Origin: Thalassotalea marina
GTDB lineage: Bacteria; Pseudomonadota; Gammaproteobacteria; Enterobacterales; Alteromonadaceae
NCBI RefSeq assembly: GCF_014656435.1
Contig: NZ_BNCK01000008.1
Span: forward strand, 186,001-250,000
DNA: 64,000 nucleotides
Direction: 5' to 3'
This document shows, piece by piece, positions 18,257 to 27,438 of this stretch. A model generated the notes under the pieces. That model had not been told where the DNA came from. It saw nothing but the letters and a program-made list of their open reading frames with translations, and searched no databases. A program made the position numbers and the translations under genes. Positions within the stretch are counted from its first letter, which is position 1. Each line of letters starts with the position of its first letter.

Positions 18257-19267
18257 ATGTCGACAATTAAAAAAGTCTGTCAGCTGGCAGGAGTTTCTAC
18301 TGCTACCGTGTCTAGAGCGTTGAAAAATCCCAGCATGGTGAGCGAAAAGACTCGAGAGAAAATTTTAAAGGCTATTGCTGAGTCAGGCTATCGACCTAAT
18401 GTGCTTGCTTCAAGCATTAAAACAGGCAAAACGAATACGATTGTTGTTCTTGTTCCTAATTTATCCAATCCTTTTTTTCTCAAGATCATTCAAGGAATTG
18501 AACAAGCTGCTCAAGAAAGTGGTTACTCTGTTTTATTAGGTGATACCCAAGGTGACCCGGCTAGAGAGAACGAATATGCAGGCATGGTTCTGTCTAATCG
18601 AGTTGATGGAATTATCCACTTGGATCACTCTTTCCCATTCTCAGATAATGACGCTGCCCTTGCTGAAGCCGTTCCAATGGTAAGTGTCTGTGAACGTATC
18701 GTTTCTGATATAAAATATCCAGTCATTGAGTTAGATAATTATGCAGCATGTCGAGCTTTGGCAAAGCATTTAATCAGTTATGGGCATCAAAAATTTGCTG
18801 TGATAGCCGGCCAAATTGATAGTCAAATTCATCGAGATCGTTTGGGCGGAATAACCAGTGTTTTAGCAGAAGAGAATATAGCGTTTAATGACGATATGAT
18901 TGTTGGCGGTGAATATAGCATCGAAGCTGGGGAGAAGGGAGTTAATATTTTAATGTCTCGACATGAAAAACCTACAGCGATTTTTTGCTTTAATGATGAT
19001 ATTGCCATAGGTGCTATTCATGAAATCAAAAAACATGGCTTGAAGGTACCTGGAGATATCTCCGTTGTTGGTTTTGATGATATTAAAGTGTCTGGTTATA
19101 TCGATCCCCCCTTGACAACTATCCATCAACCGGCCAGTGAAATGGGTAGAAAAGCGGTTGAAGTAGTGCTGAAACAAATTCGTAAAGAAGTGCTAAAAAA
19201 AGATCGCGAGATTATGCAATTTCAACTGGTAGAAAGAGAAAGCACAGGTCTAGCTAAAAATAGTTAG
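18257..19267 (+). CDS. LacI family transcriptional regulator of the glycan locus
   Basis: The 336-residue protein has the N-terminal LacI helix-turn-helix and hinge (TIKKVCQLAGVSTATVSRAL, then GYRPNVLASSIKTGKTNTI) followed by a periplasmic-binding-protein-like effector domain (LVPNLSNPFFLKIIQGIEQA, then VVGFDDIKVSGYIDPPLTTI). An AGGA site precedes the ATG. Of the LacI-type genes, this is the only one in the window and it is directly followed by the glycan genes, so it most likely represses them until a glycan fragment binds. Palindromic sites at 18053, 19420 and 19503 are probable targets. The inducer is unknown; Man-GlcNAc or GlcNAc is a guess from the neighbours. Confidence 0.92.
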   Translation: MSTIKKVCQLAGVSTATVSRALKNPSMVSEKTREKILKAIAESGYRPNVLASSIKTGKTNTIVVLVPNLSNPFFLKIIQGIEQAAQESGYSVLLGDTQGDPARENEYAGMVLSNRVDGIIHLDHSFPFSDNDAALAEAVPMVSVCERIVSDIKYPVIELDNYAACRALAKHLISYGHQKFAVIAGQIDSQIHRDRLGGITSVLAEENIAFNDDMIVGGEYSIEAGEKGVNILMSRHEKPTAIFCFNDDIAIGAIHEIKKHGLKVPGDISVVGFDDIKVSGYIDPPLTTIHQPASEMGRKAVEVVLKQIRKEVLKKDREIMQFQLVERESTGLAKNS

Positions 19268-19380
19268 AGGCTAATTCTGGCGCTGCAAACGATGGGTATA
19301 GGTGTTAGGTGATATGCCTTACCATGCCAGCAACACTATTTTGATACCTGCCTTTTGAATAATTTTTATACATAAAATTG

Positions 19381-19433
19381 TTGACACTCTTTTTTTTTGA
19401 TTCTAGTATAAATTTGTTTTGCAATCGATTACA
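19381..19433 (+). promoter_or_regulatory. Promoter of the glycan operon with overlapping LacI operator
   Basis: TTGACA (19381-19386) and TAGTAT (19404-19409), 17 bp apart, form a strong promoter with start near 19416. TGCAATCGATTACA (19420-19433), a near-palindrome of the LacI-family type, sits at about +5, a position for repression. Confidence 0.78.
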
Positions 19434-19456
19434 TTTTGTTTCTATATGATTGCTAT

Positions 19457-19490
19457 AAGCCATGAGGGGCAAAACTCGCATGGCTTTTTT
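19457..19490 (+). terminator. Intrinsic-terminator-like hairpin in the leader of the receptor gene
   Basis: AAGCCATG at 19457-19464 pairs with CATGGCTT at 19479-19486, extended inside by GAG/CTC, and a run of T follows. It lies after the operon promoter and before the second operator, so it could attenuate the operon. It could instead end read-through from the lacI-type gene, if the main promoter is further downstream. Confidence 0.65.
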
Positions 19491-19502
19491 AATATAGTGT
19501 AA

Positions 19503-19516
19503 TGTAATCGATTACA
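19503..19516. promoter_or_regulatory. Second LacI-family operator in the receptor leader
   Basis: TGTAATCGATTACA is a perfect 14-bp palindrome with the central CG typical of LacI-family operators. It lies 83 bp from the first operator and 113 bp before the receptor start. The full gap 19268-19628 holds, in order, the promoter, operator, hairpin and this operator. Confidence 0.75.
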
Positions 19517-19628
19517 TGTGGTCGTTTGTTTTACATAAATGTTAATTAGGGCTTTAGGCTCTGTAATTCACATTAGTCCATAACTACAAAAATAAATATA
19601 TAACAATAAATCTGAAGGAGAACACGAC

Positions 19629-22586
19629 ATGCAGGCGGGAAAGTTAGACGCACCTCTCAATGTTCCATTATCTACCTTTTTTAAACGCTCACTTCTGTGT
19701 AGTGCAATTTTATGTGCAGTAGGCGTTGCACATGCACAAGAGTCGGCTGAATTAGATGATAAAAAAGAAAATGATATAGAAGTCATAGAAGTCACGGGTA
19801 TATTGGCAAGCTCAGCTAAAAACCTTTCAATTAAAAGGCTGTCAAATGCTATGGTTGACGCCATCACAGCAGAAGACATCGGCAAATTCCCTGACAAAAA
19901 TGTTGCTGATTCACTGCAACGTGTCCCTGGCGTTGTTATATCAAGAAGCGGCGGTGAAGGCTCTACGGTTAGTATTCGTGGTCTTTCATCGGATTTAACG
20001 TATACGCAACTTAACGGTAATTTTATTGCGTCGTCTCCTGGTGAACCTTCAAGGTCATTTGACTATGCGCTGCTTCCCTCTGCAATGATTGAACGTGTTG
20101 AGGTCTATAAATCACCTGAAGCTCACATTGATGAAGGTGGTGTTGGTGGTACCGTTTTACTGCATACCAGAAAGCCACTTGATATGGATGCTAACTCAGG
20201 CACTTTCGGTGTTGAATATACTTATGCAGATGTAACTGATAAGTACGAGCCTCAATTTACCGGTGTTTATTCATGGAAGAATGAAGCGTCGACACTTGGT
20301 TTTTTGTTGGGCTATACCCAACAAGATAGAACCAATCGTTCTTTAACTGGTAGCGCAAACTCTTGGCGTTGGACAGGAAGCGCCAGTACTTCGGCTGACG
20401 TTAATGGCAATTTTGTAGAAAATACCTTGACCAATGCGGCACCAGTTGACGCGTATGGCAATCGCTATGAAAACATGTGGGTGCCACAATTTACCCGTAC
20501 CAGTGTTTTTGAAGAACAGAGAGAGCGAGAAGGGGTACAATTCACCACACAATGGCGTCCGCTTGAGCGCTTAGAACTTACCTTTAACTATTTTGGTTTT
20601 AAACTGGGGTTAGACTCCACAATGTCTGCTATTGATATGCCTGAATGGCATCTGACCAATGGCATGATTACGGATATTGCTACCGATGATTCAGGCACCA
20701 TTATTACTGGTGCTGACTATACCATAGGTGCGACCGGTGAAGAACAAATGATGCATTTCCCGTGGATTCGCGGGGTATACAACAGAGAAGAGTCAACTTC
20801 TGACACTTTTGATTTTTCAGCGATGTATGAAGGTGATAGCTACACGTTAACCGTTGTTGCAGGTCATACGGAATCTGAAGGCGGGCCAGAAGAGCGCTAC
20901 GAAGCTGCCTATTATGCTTCAAATAAAGACACGGGTGAGCCAGCAATCGAAAACTCAGCAGCATATTCTGGTTGGTACATCGACAATAAAAAAATGCATA
21001 TTTATGTTGACCCTAACATGCTAACTAATCTACAGGCAGGTATTGGTGGTGGTGTTGATCCAGGCTCTTCTAACTCAAGTTTTGTTAAAAGCACACTTGA
21101 AGAAGACTACTTTCAAGCAGACCTTAACTTAGATATAGATTTAGGCATCTTTCATACGCTTCGAACTGGTCTCAAATATCGCAAAGCAAGTTTGCATCGG
21201 GAAACAAGAAATACATTTTATTTAGATCCCAGCTTTGACATCGCAGCAGGAGAAGCAAGCGAAGGCGGCATTACCAGAGCAGACAGTTACCAGTGGAATG
21301 ACGGTATGCCTGACGCGCGATTAATACTAAATGATAAGCCTATGGGAAATATTCCCGGAGGTTTTGGTATTAACTTAATGCCAACGATTAATTGGGGCGC
21401 ATACGCGGATTACCTAAAAGATAACTTTGTAAAATATACACGCAACGAAAAGAACTTTGTTTATGACATTGAAGAGCAAATTACCGCTGGTTATGTACAA
21501 GGTGATTTTATGGGCGATAGGTTTCGAGGAAACTTTGGCGTAAGACTGGTTAAAACTGAAACAACAGGCTCTTCTACTGACCTATTCATATTTTATAAAA
21601 ACTATTGGGATGAAGACGGCAATCAACTGAGTGGCGATACCTATTCTGAAGATGAATATATCTTAGTTGAACAAACAAGCGAAGATACACATGTACTGCC
21701 TAGTTTTAACATTGCTTACGATGTTACCGATAAACTTGTACTTCGTGGTGCGTTGGCAAAAGTTATTTCGCGTCCTGACTACAGTGATCTCGGTAGCCAA
21801 GAAAGACTTACTTGGATCTCAAATGAATTTGCTTCAGATCGCGCTGAATTTAATACCATACCTGGCTGGTCGGGTAGTGGCGGTAATAAAAACTTAAAAG
21901 CATTTGAATCTGTTCAGGCTGATATAAGTTTAGAGTACTACTACGCCGACGGATCTGCGGTTGGTTTAGCACTGTTTAACAAGGATGTTGACAACTTTGT
22001 TGTTCCTCTAGTAATTGATACCACTAAAGATATTCCTACCAGAACGTTTGAAATTGCTGGACAAACGGTGACAGCTGGTGGCGACAATGTGCTTATTGAA
22101 AACTACTCAACAACTGGTAATGGCTCTAATGCAACGTCTCGTGGTGTTGAAGTGTTTATCCAGCATGTTTTTGCTAATGGCTTCGGCTTTTATAGTAACT
22201 ACACCTACAACGATACTAACAAAGCAGACGTTGACGTAGACGGTGCCAAAATTGGTGAATCAGGCTTGATTGGCAGCGCAGACTATCAATTTAACTTTTC
22301 AGCGTACTACGAAAATGAAGACTTTAGCGTACGAGCGTCTTATAACCTTCGCGGCGACACTTTGCTGGGCATTGCTAACGGTATGGAAGTATTCGCTGAT
22401 AAGTACGACCAAATTGATATTAATGCGTCGTACAACATTACAGATAAATTAGTCGCAACCGCCTCTGTTATCAATTTAACAGAGTCTGAGAGCTTTTCGC
22501 ATATCGGCGATGACACTGACGCTCGATATCGTAGCAATGCTTATACCGGTCGCCGCATTTACGCTGGCATTTCATATAGTTTCTAA
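19629..22586 (+). CDS. TonB-dependent outer-membrane receptor
   Basis: The 985-residue protein is a TonB-dependent receptor that would import a glycan or glycopeptide through the outer membrane. It has a signal peptide (residues about 18-36, FFKRSLLCSAILCAVGVAHA), a TonB-box-like IEVIEVTG, a plug domain (VDAITAEDIGKFPDKNVADS, then QRVPGVVISRSGGEG), and a long beta-barrel ending in an aromatic residue (ISYSF). A good GGAG precedes the ATG. The plug sequence is typical of carbohydrate-type receptors of marine Alteromonadales. It is the first gene of the glycan operon and is followed by the discoidin lipoprotein, which may serve as its surface partner. The ligand is inferred only from the neighbours. 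Confidence 0.93.
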   Translation: MQAGKLDAPLNVPLSTFFKRSLLCSAILCAVGVAHAQESAELDDKKENDIEVIEVTGILASSAKNLSIKRLSNAMVDAITAEDIGKFPDKNVADSLQRVPGVVISRSGGEGSTVSIRGLSSDLTYTQLNGNFIASSPGEPSRSFDYALLPSAMIERVEVYKSPEAHIDEGGVGGTVLLHTRKPLDMDANSGTFGVEYTYADVTDKYEPQFTGVYSWKNEASTLGFLLGYTQQDRTNRSLTGSANSWRWTGSASTSADVNGNFVENTLTNAAPVDAYGNRYENMWVPQFTRTSVFEEQREREGVQFTTQWRPLERLELTFNYFGFKLGLDSTMSAIDMPEWHLTNGMITDIATDDSGTIITGADYTIGATGEEQMMHFPWIRGVYNREESTSDTFDFSAMYEGDSYTLTVVAGHTESEGGPEERYEAAYYASNKDTGEPAIENSAAYSGWYIDNKKMHIYVDPNMLTNLQAGIGGGVDPGSSNSSFVKSTLEEDYFQADLNLDIDLGIFHTLRTGLKYRKASLHRETRNTFYLDPSFDIAAGEASEGGITRADSYQWNDGMPDARLILNDKPMGNIPGGFGINLMPTINWGAYADYLKDNFVKYTRNEKNFVYDIEEQITAGYVQGDFMGDRFRGNFGVRLVKTETTGSSTDLFIFYKNYWDEDGNQLSGDTYSEDEYILVEQTSEDTHVLPSFNIAYDVTDKLVLRGALAKVISRPDYSDLGSQERLTWISNEFASDRAEFNTIPGWSGSGGNKNLKAFESVQADISLEYYYADGSAVGLALFNKDVDNFVVPLVIDTTKDIPTRTFEIAGQTVTAGGDNVLIENYSTTGNGSNATSRGVEVFIQHVFANGFGFYSNYTYNDTNKADVDVDGAKIGESGLIGSADYQFNFSAYYENEDFSVRASYNLRGDTLLGIANGMEVFADKYDQIDINASYNITDKLVATASVINLTESESFSHIGDDTDARYRSNAYTGRRIYAGISYSF

Positions 22587-22672
22587 CAAAAAAATAGGCC
22601 AATTTAAAATCAAAACCAAAACCCAATGGCCATGAGTTAGAGCTTGAATTGAAAGATTAAGAGGAACAAATT

Positions 22673-25561
22673 ATGAGTAAATTTACAATACTCTCCCTAA
22701 GCACGTCGATAGCGCTGGTGTTGTCAGCGTGTGGTGGCGGAAGTGATGATCCAAAACCAGAAAGCATACCAAAGAGAATAGAGTCAACGTCTGCAACCTT
22801 GTCAGGTAGTGCTATTAAGGGCACTTTGGCATTTGCAGATATTGAAGTAAACGCGTTAAACGGTGCTAAGTTAAAAAGACTAGGAGATACGGCACAAACC
22901 AATACCGAAGGTAACGGCGAAATTACGGTAAAGAGTGACGCTGGCTTTGGCATAACAGGCATTGTTGAAATAACAGCTACGGCAAACGCTAATAGCTTGA
23001 TGACATGTGATGCCGTGCAATGTGGTGACGCCTCAATGGGAGATACTGTCGCCGGCAACGTTATTGCTGGTACCCAGTTGAGTACACTAACGTACGTGAC
23101 TGTGCCTTATGGTCATCAAGCAACGGCAAGCGATGCTACCTTTCATATCAATGTATTGACATCTTTTGCTACAAAGATGATCCAAGAAGCGATTAGTGAA
23201 GGTCGGAATGTCTCTACCGAGCAACTACTGTTATTAGCACAGCAAGAGTATTCAACATTGGTATTAAAGGCATTAGGCATTGATGCGAATAACGTTAATG
23301 TATTTTCTCTACCTGTAGTGAGTGCAGAAAAATTAGAAAACTTTATTGTCAGCACTGAGTGTGAAGATCAGCCTGTGTTAGACGATAATGGCGAACCTTT
23401 GTTAGATGACGATGGTAACGAGGTAATGGAAGAAGTATGTACAGATACTTATCTGCCTGATACTGAAGTTAAACTATCGTTGCTTAATGGTGCTTTCTCA
23501 TCATTTGCATCGGGTTATACGCAACAAGCTACTTTGGTCAATGCTTATGCAAACATGCAGGCTGCAATCGCAGGTAATCCAGATGCATTGAACGCCTTAC
23601 GAAGTCACTTATATCAATCTTTAACGCAACATCCATTTATCGCTGAACTTGGCTTAACCGCAGATGATGTAATGGATTTAACTTTACCACTCATTGAAGA
23701 ACAAGCGGCATCAGGGCCAGTTCGGGAAGTAACAACACCAGAAAATATGGCTGGCGCTGTTATTACCGCTCGAAACAGAATTGGTGATGGTGAGGCAGAA
23801 ACTAAAGCATTTGATGGTGATGTTGATACTAAGTGGTTAGATCATAATGATTGGGCCGGTGCACCAACGGTGGAAGATCCGTCATGGATTCAAGTGCAAT
23901 TTGAGCAGGCTCATGCTGTTAATGCCGTTTACATTACCAGTGCAAATGATGCCGATAATAGAGATCCTGAAAACTTTGATATTTTAGGCTCTCAAGACGG
24001 AGAAACATGGGTTACGTTAGCCTCATTTGTCGGTGAGGCGTTTGATGAGCGCTTTCAGCGAAAAGCCTTTAAATTTGCCAATAGCTTAGCTTACCGTTAT
24101 TACCGTCTGAATATTACAAAAAACAAAGGTAATGACACGTTAATGCAATTGGCAGAGATTCAATTTGTTGGTCCAATTTATGAAAGTGTCGACCACACAA
24201 AAGTTGACTCTAATATTGCGATTACGGCAAGAAATCGTATCGGTGATGGTGAAGCAGAAAGTAAAGCGTTTGATGGTGACGTAAATACGAAATGGTTAGA
24301 TCACAACGACTGGGCAGGGGCACCGAGCAGCGAAGACCCTTCATGGGTACAAGTTGATTTCACTGAAGCTGTTGCCGTTAATGAACTAGCAATAACGAGT
24401 GCAAATGATGCACCAAATAGAGACCCTGAAAACTTTGATATTTTAGCGTCAAATGACGGTGGAGCAACATGGACACTTTTAGGATCATGGTTGGGGGAAT
24501 CGTTTGATGAGCGCTTTGAGCGTAAAGTGTTTGGCTTTGCGAACAGCTTAGCATTTACCACATATCGCTTAAACATCACAAAAAATAAGGGTGATGATAC
24601 GCTAATGCAAGTCGCGGAAATTGAGTTGATAGGTCCAAAGTTACCTGATTTAAATCATGGCTTGGCAGTCGGTACCACAATCACTGCGAGCAATCGTATC
24701 GGTGATGCGGAAGCTGAAACCATGGCATTTGATGGTAACCTTGAAACGAAATGGCTAGATCATAATGATTGGGCTGGAGCACCAACAGAAGAAGCGCCTT
24801 CTTGGGTGCAAGTGCAATTCCCTGAACCTGTTACAGTAAACAAACTAGGACTGATTAGCGCAAATGATGCAGAGAATCGTGACCCTGAAAACTTTAATAT
24901 TCAAGCGTCAAACGACGGTGAAAATTGGATCACGCTAGCAAATTGGCTGGGCGAATCGTTTGACCAACGTTTTGAACGTAAATTATTGGTTTTTAGTAAT
25001 GACTTAGCGTATAGCTACTACCGCTTAAACATCACGAAAAACAAAGGTGATGATACCTTAATGCAAGTTGCTGAAATTGAGTTGATTGGACCGCAATACA
25101 ATGCTGTAGATCATTCAGAAACAGCAGGTGTTGTGATCACTGCGAGAAACCGTATTGGTGATGGTGAAGCAGAAACTAAAGCGTTTGACAATGATACTAA
25201 CACTAAATGGTTAGATCATAACGATTGGGCAGGAGCACCAAGTGAGGAAGATCCTTCTTGGATTCAGGTAGACTTTCTAACTGCACAAATAGTTAGTAGC
25301 TTGGCAATCACCAGTGCCAATGACGCCGATAACCGAGACCCTGAAAACTTCAACTTACAAGGCTCGAACGATGGTGGAGTAACTTGGGTGACTATAGGTA
25401 ACTGGGTTGGTGAGTCATGGGATAACAGATTTGAAAGAAAGCTATTTGACATGGGCAATGGCTTCGCTTTTGAAAGTTATCGCCTAAATATTACTAAAAA
25501 TAAAGGTGACGATACCTTGATGCAAATCGCTGAAATAGAATTAATCGGCCCGCAAATGTAA
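22673..25561 (+). CDS. Surface lipoprotein with four tandem discoidin (F5/8C)-like domains
   Basis: The 962-residue protein starts with a lipoprotein signal ending LSAC at C20, followed by GGGSDD. Residues 30-360 form a region I cannot name; it contains an acidic loop flanked by two cysteines (C230 and C256, with DDNGEPLLDDDGNEV between). Four repeats of 152-153 residues follow, starting near residues 364, 517, 670 and 822. Each has the F5/8 type C / CBM32 pattern: AFDGDVDTKWLDHNDWAGAP, SWIQVQF, ANDADNRDPENF, and YYRLNITKNKG. Such domains bind sugars. It follows the receptor by 86 bp, in the position of a SusD-type or SGBP-type glycan-binding partner. An AGAGGA site precedes the ATG. Surface exposure is inferred. 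Confidence 0.88.
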   Translation: MSKFTILSLSTSIALVLSACGGGSDDPKPESIPKRIESTSATLSGSAIKGTLAFADIEVNALNGAKLKRLGDTAQTNTEGNGEITVKSDAGFGITGIVEITATANANSLMTCDAVQCGDASMGDTVAGNVIAGTQLSTLTYVTVPYGHQATASDATFHINVLTSFATKMIQEAISEGRNVSTEQLLLLAQQEYSTLVLKALGIDANNVNVFSLPVVSAEKLENFIVSTECEDQPVLDDNGEPLLDDDGNEVMEEVCTDTYLPDTEVKLSLLNGAFSSFASGYTQQATLVNAYANMQAAIAGNPDALNALRSHLYQSLTQHPFIAELGLTADDVMDLTLPLIEEQAASGPVREVTTPENMAGAVITARNRIGDGEAETKAFDGDVDTKWLDHNDWAGAPTVEDPSWIQVQFEQAHAVNAVYITSANDADNRDPENFDILGSQDGETWVTLASFVGEAFDERFQRKAFKFANSLAYRYYRLNITKNKGNDTLMQLAEIQFVGPIYESVDHTKVDSNIAITARNRIGDGEAESKAFDGDVNTKWLDHNDWAGAPSSEDPSWVQVDFTEAVAVNELAITSANDAPNRDPENFDILASNDGGATWTLLGSWLGESFDERFERKVFGFANSLAFTTYRLNITKNKGDDTLMQVAEIELIGPKLPDLNHGLAVGTTITASNRIGDAEAETMAFDGNLETKWLDHNDWAGAPTEEAPSWVQVQFPEPVTVNKLGLISANDAENRDPENFNIQASNDGENWITLANWLGESFDQRFERKLLVFSNDLAYSYYRLNITKNKGDDTLMQVAEIELIGPQYNAVDHSETAGVVITARNRIGDGEAETKAFDNDTNTKWLDHNDWAGAPSEEDPSWIQVDFLTAQIVSSLAITSANDADNRDPENFNLQGSNDGGVTWVTIGNWVGESWDNRFERKLFDMGNGFAFESYRLNITKNKGDDTLMQIAEIELIGPQM
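23762..25561 (+). repeat. Four tandem coding repeats of 459/459/456 bp
   Basis: Repeat units begin near 23762, 24221, 24680 and 25136, each encoding one discoidin-like domain with linker. Units are alike at both protein and DNA level but have diverged at many third codon positions, so the array is an old internal amplification. Confidence 0.9.
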
Positions 25562-25581
25562 GTAGTTGGTTAATGATGAGG

Positions 25582-25627
25582 GAAGGGCGTACATATTTAT
25601 CTCCCTAACACAATATGTACATCCTTC
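25582..25627 (+). other. Intercistronic RNA hairpin
   Basis: GTACATAT (25589-25596) pairs with ATATGTAC (25613-25620), and beyond a two-base internal loop GAAGG pairs with CCTTC, followed by TTT. It lies between the lipoprotein and endoglycosidase genes and may act as a leaky terminator or an RNA-stability element. Confidence 0.5.
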
Positions 25628-25692
25628 TTTCACATTAACTATTGAAGCTGTATAAAGCAGTTAAATACATTGATAGTGAGCAAAAAAAATTC

Positions 25693-27438
25693 ATGAAAAC
25701 AATAGTTTCAAGTGCGTTACTACTAGCAAGTACACTACTAACACCTTTCCCGATTTACGCGGACATTAATCATAATAAGCCGCCATTGTCGTTAACCTTA
25801 GAGCAGGTGAAGTCTTGGAGTGAAACGCCGTCGTTGAAAGCTGAAAACGTTATAAGTACGGTACCTGTTCAACCTAGGTTTCGTGTTGAAACTGATTTGC
25901 CGACACACCCAGATCTTAAAGTACTTATTGCGCCAGATGGTATGAATAACTTGGGCAACTATAACACGCAACAAGATGTGTTTAATCTCTATAACTTTAC
26001 TCACTGGTCTTATATTGACTCATTAGTTTGGTTTGCAGGCACAGCAAATGAAACCGTTAGTATACCGGCTCGCCCATGGGTTGATACTGCGCATCGTAAC
26101 GGCGTTAAAGTACTGGGATCAATTTTTTTAGCGGTTAACCAGTATGGCGGTTCAATTGACACTGTTAAGCGCTTTTTAGCTCGTGACGAAAATGGCGAAT
26201 TTCCAGTTGCTAAAGAGCTTTTAGCAATAGCCGATTATTATAATTTTGATGGTTGGCTGATGAATCAAGAAACTGATTTGACCAAACAAAAGGATGAAAA
26301 TGGTCAGCTAATCGCTCGTCAAGACTTTAAAACAGGGAAATATCTTGCTCAAGAGATGCAAGACTTTATGCGTTATTTAACCCAAATAGCACCAGAGCAT
26401 ATGGAAATTCACTGGTACGACGCCATGATTAGTGACGGGCAGGTAAAATGGCAAAATATGCTCAATAAGCAAAACACGCCTTATTTTCAAGATGGAAAAC
26501 AACGTATCAGTGATGCAATATTCTTAAATTACTGGTGGAATGAGGACATGGCGAAGCAGTCTTTTTCACACGTAAATCAAATCGACCGTGCTCCTTATGA
26601 TGTTTATTTCGGTGTTGACTTGTGGCCAGCACGAAATGCACAAGCAATGTTTAGGTCTACGCAGTGGCTAGATGCTTTATTCCCTGCAACACACAAAGCG
26701 GGATTGGGCTCGATTGCTTTATTTGGTAACAACGCCAATTTTAACTTTGCAGGTACTGATGACATTAAGGCTTTGAGCCGTTTTCAGTCCGACAAACAAG
26801 ACTATCAAGCTTTTTACCAAACTGAACAACGACTGTTTGCAGGCGATGATTTAAACCCCATGACACATGACAAATCGCAAAGTTGGGTGGGTTTAGCTCG
26901 GTATATTCCGGCAAAATCGCCATTAATGGCCTTGCCCTTTAGCACAAGTTTTAACACCGGCCATGGCTTGCAATGGTTTGAACATGGGACAGCGGTGCGT
27001 GGCGAATGGCACGACATAGCAAAGCAAGACATTGTACCGACGTGGCAATTTGCTATCGAAGGTAATAACTCTTTGGCGCTCAACTATGACTTTGACAGCG
27101 CCTATTCCGGAGGAAGTTCACTTGCAGTAGTTGGTGATCTATCACAAGGACGCGCCGTTGTACCGCTATACAGTACTCGCTTCAACATTAATTCAGCGAG
27201 TAGCTTTACAGTAGCGTTTAAGCAAAATACTCCAGGCGAGTTGATAGAAGTTTGGTTAGAGACTGCCAATGGAAAACACATCTCTGTGTCTTTACCTGCA
27301 AAAGGCTCAAATTGGCAAACACATAAAGTGAGCTTGAGCGATTATCAAGGTCAATCTATTGTGGCTATAGGGTTAGCGACCAAGGATAAAACGGTAACGT
27401 CATTTAAGGCAAATATTGGATTTATGGAGTTAAACTAG
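25693..27438 (+). CDS. Endo-beta-N-acetylglucosaminidase, GH85 family
   Basis: GH85 enzymes cut between the two GlcNAc residues of the N-glycan core, leaving one GlcNAc on Asn. The ATG at 25693 gives 581 residues with a clear signal peptide (VSSALLLASTLLTPFPIYA); the TTG at 25642 would add 17 residues before it. The catalytic motif FDGWLMNQE carries the conserved Asn (N191) and the acid/base Glu (E193). Other GH85 stretches are LIAPDGMNNLG, FTHWSYIDSLVWFAG, AHRNGVKVLGSIF and MEIHWYDAMI. The C-terminal 180 residues look like a beta-sandwich. The stop overlaps the cutC start. Product and site (periplasm or outside) are inferred from family and signal. Confidence 0.92.
   Translation: MKTIVSSALLLASTLLTPFPIYADINHNKPPLSLTLEQVKSWSETPSLKAENVISTVPVQPRFRVETDLPTHPDLKVLIAPDGMNNLGNYNTQQDVFNLYNFTHWSYIDSLVWFAGTANETVSIPARPWVDTAHRNGVKVLGSIFLAVNQYGGSIDTVKRFLARDENGEFPVAKELLAIADYYNFDGWLMNQETDLTKQKDENGQLIARQDFKTGKYLAQEMQDFMRYLTQIAPEHMEIHWYDAMISDGQVKWQNMLNKQNTPYFQDGKQRISDAIFLNYWWNEDMAKQSFSHVNQIDRAPYDVYFGVDLWPARNAQAMFRSTQWLDALFPATHKAGLGSIALFGNNANFNFAGTDDIKALSRFQSDKQDYQAFYQTEQRLFAGDDLNPMTHDKSQSWVGLARYIPAKSPLMALPFSTSFNTGHGLQWFEHGTAVRGEWHDIAKQDIVPTWQFAIEGNNSLALNYDFDSAYSGGSSLAVVGDLSQGRAVVPLYSTRFNINSASSFTVAFKQNTPGELIEVWLETANGKHISVSLPAKGSNWQTHKVSLSDYQGQSIVAIGLATKDKTVTSFKANIGFMELN

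Noticed and set aside
17973-18266. Minus-strand ORF of 97 codons before the lacI-type gene
   Set aside because: It has no ribosome binding site, unusual composition, and covers the operator and promoter region.
23762-25561. Long direct repeats as a possible mobile or satellite element
   Set aside because: The repeat stays in frame inside one gene and encodes discoidin-like domains.
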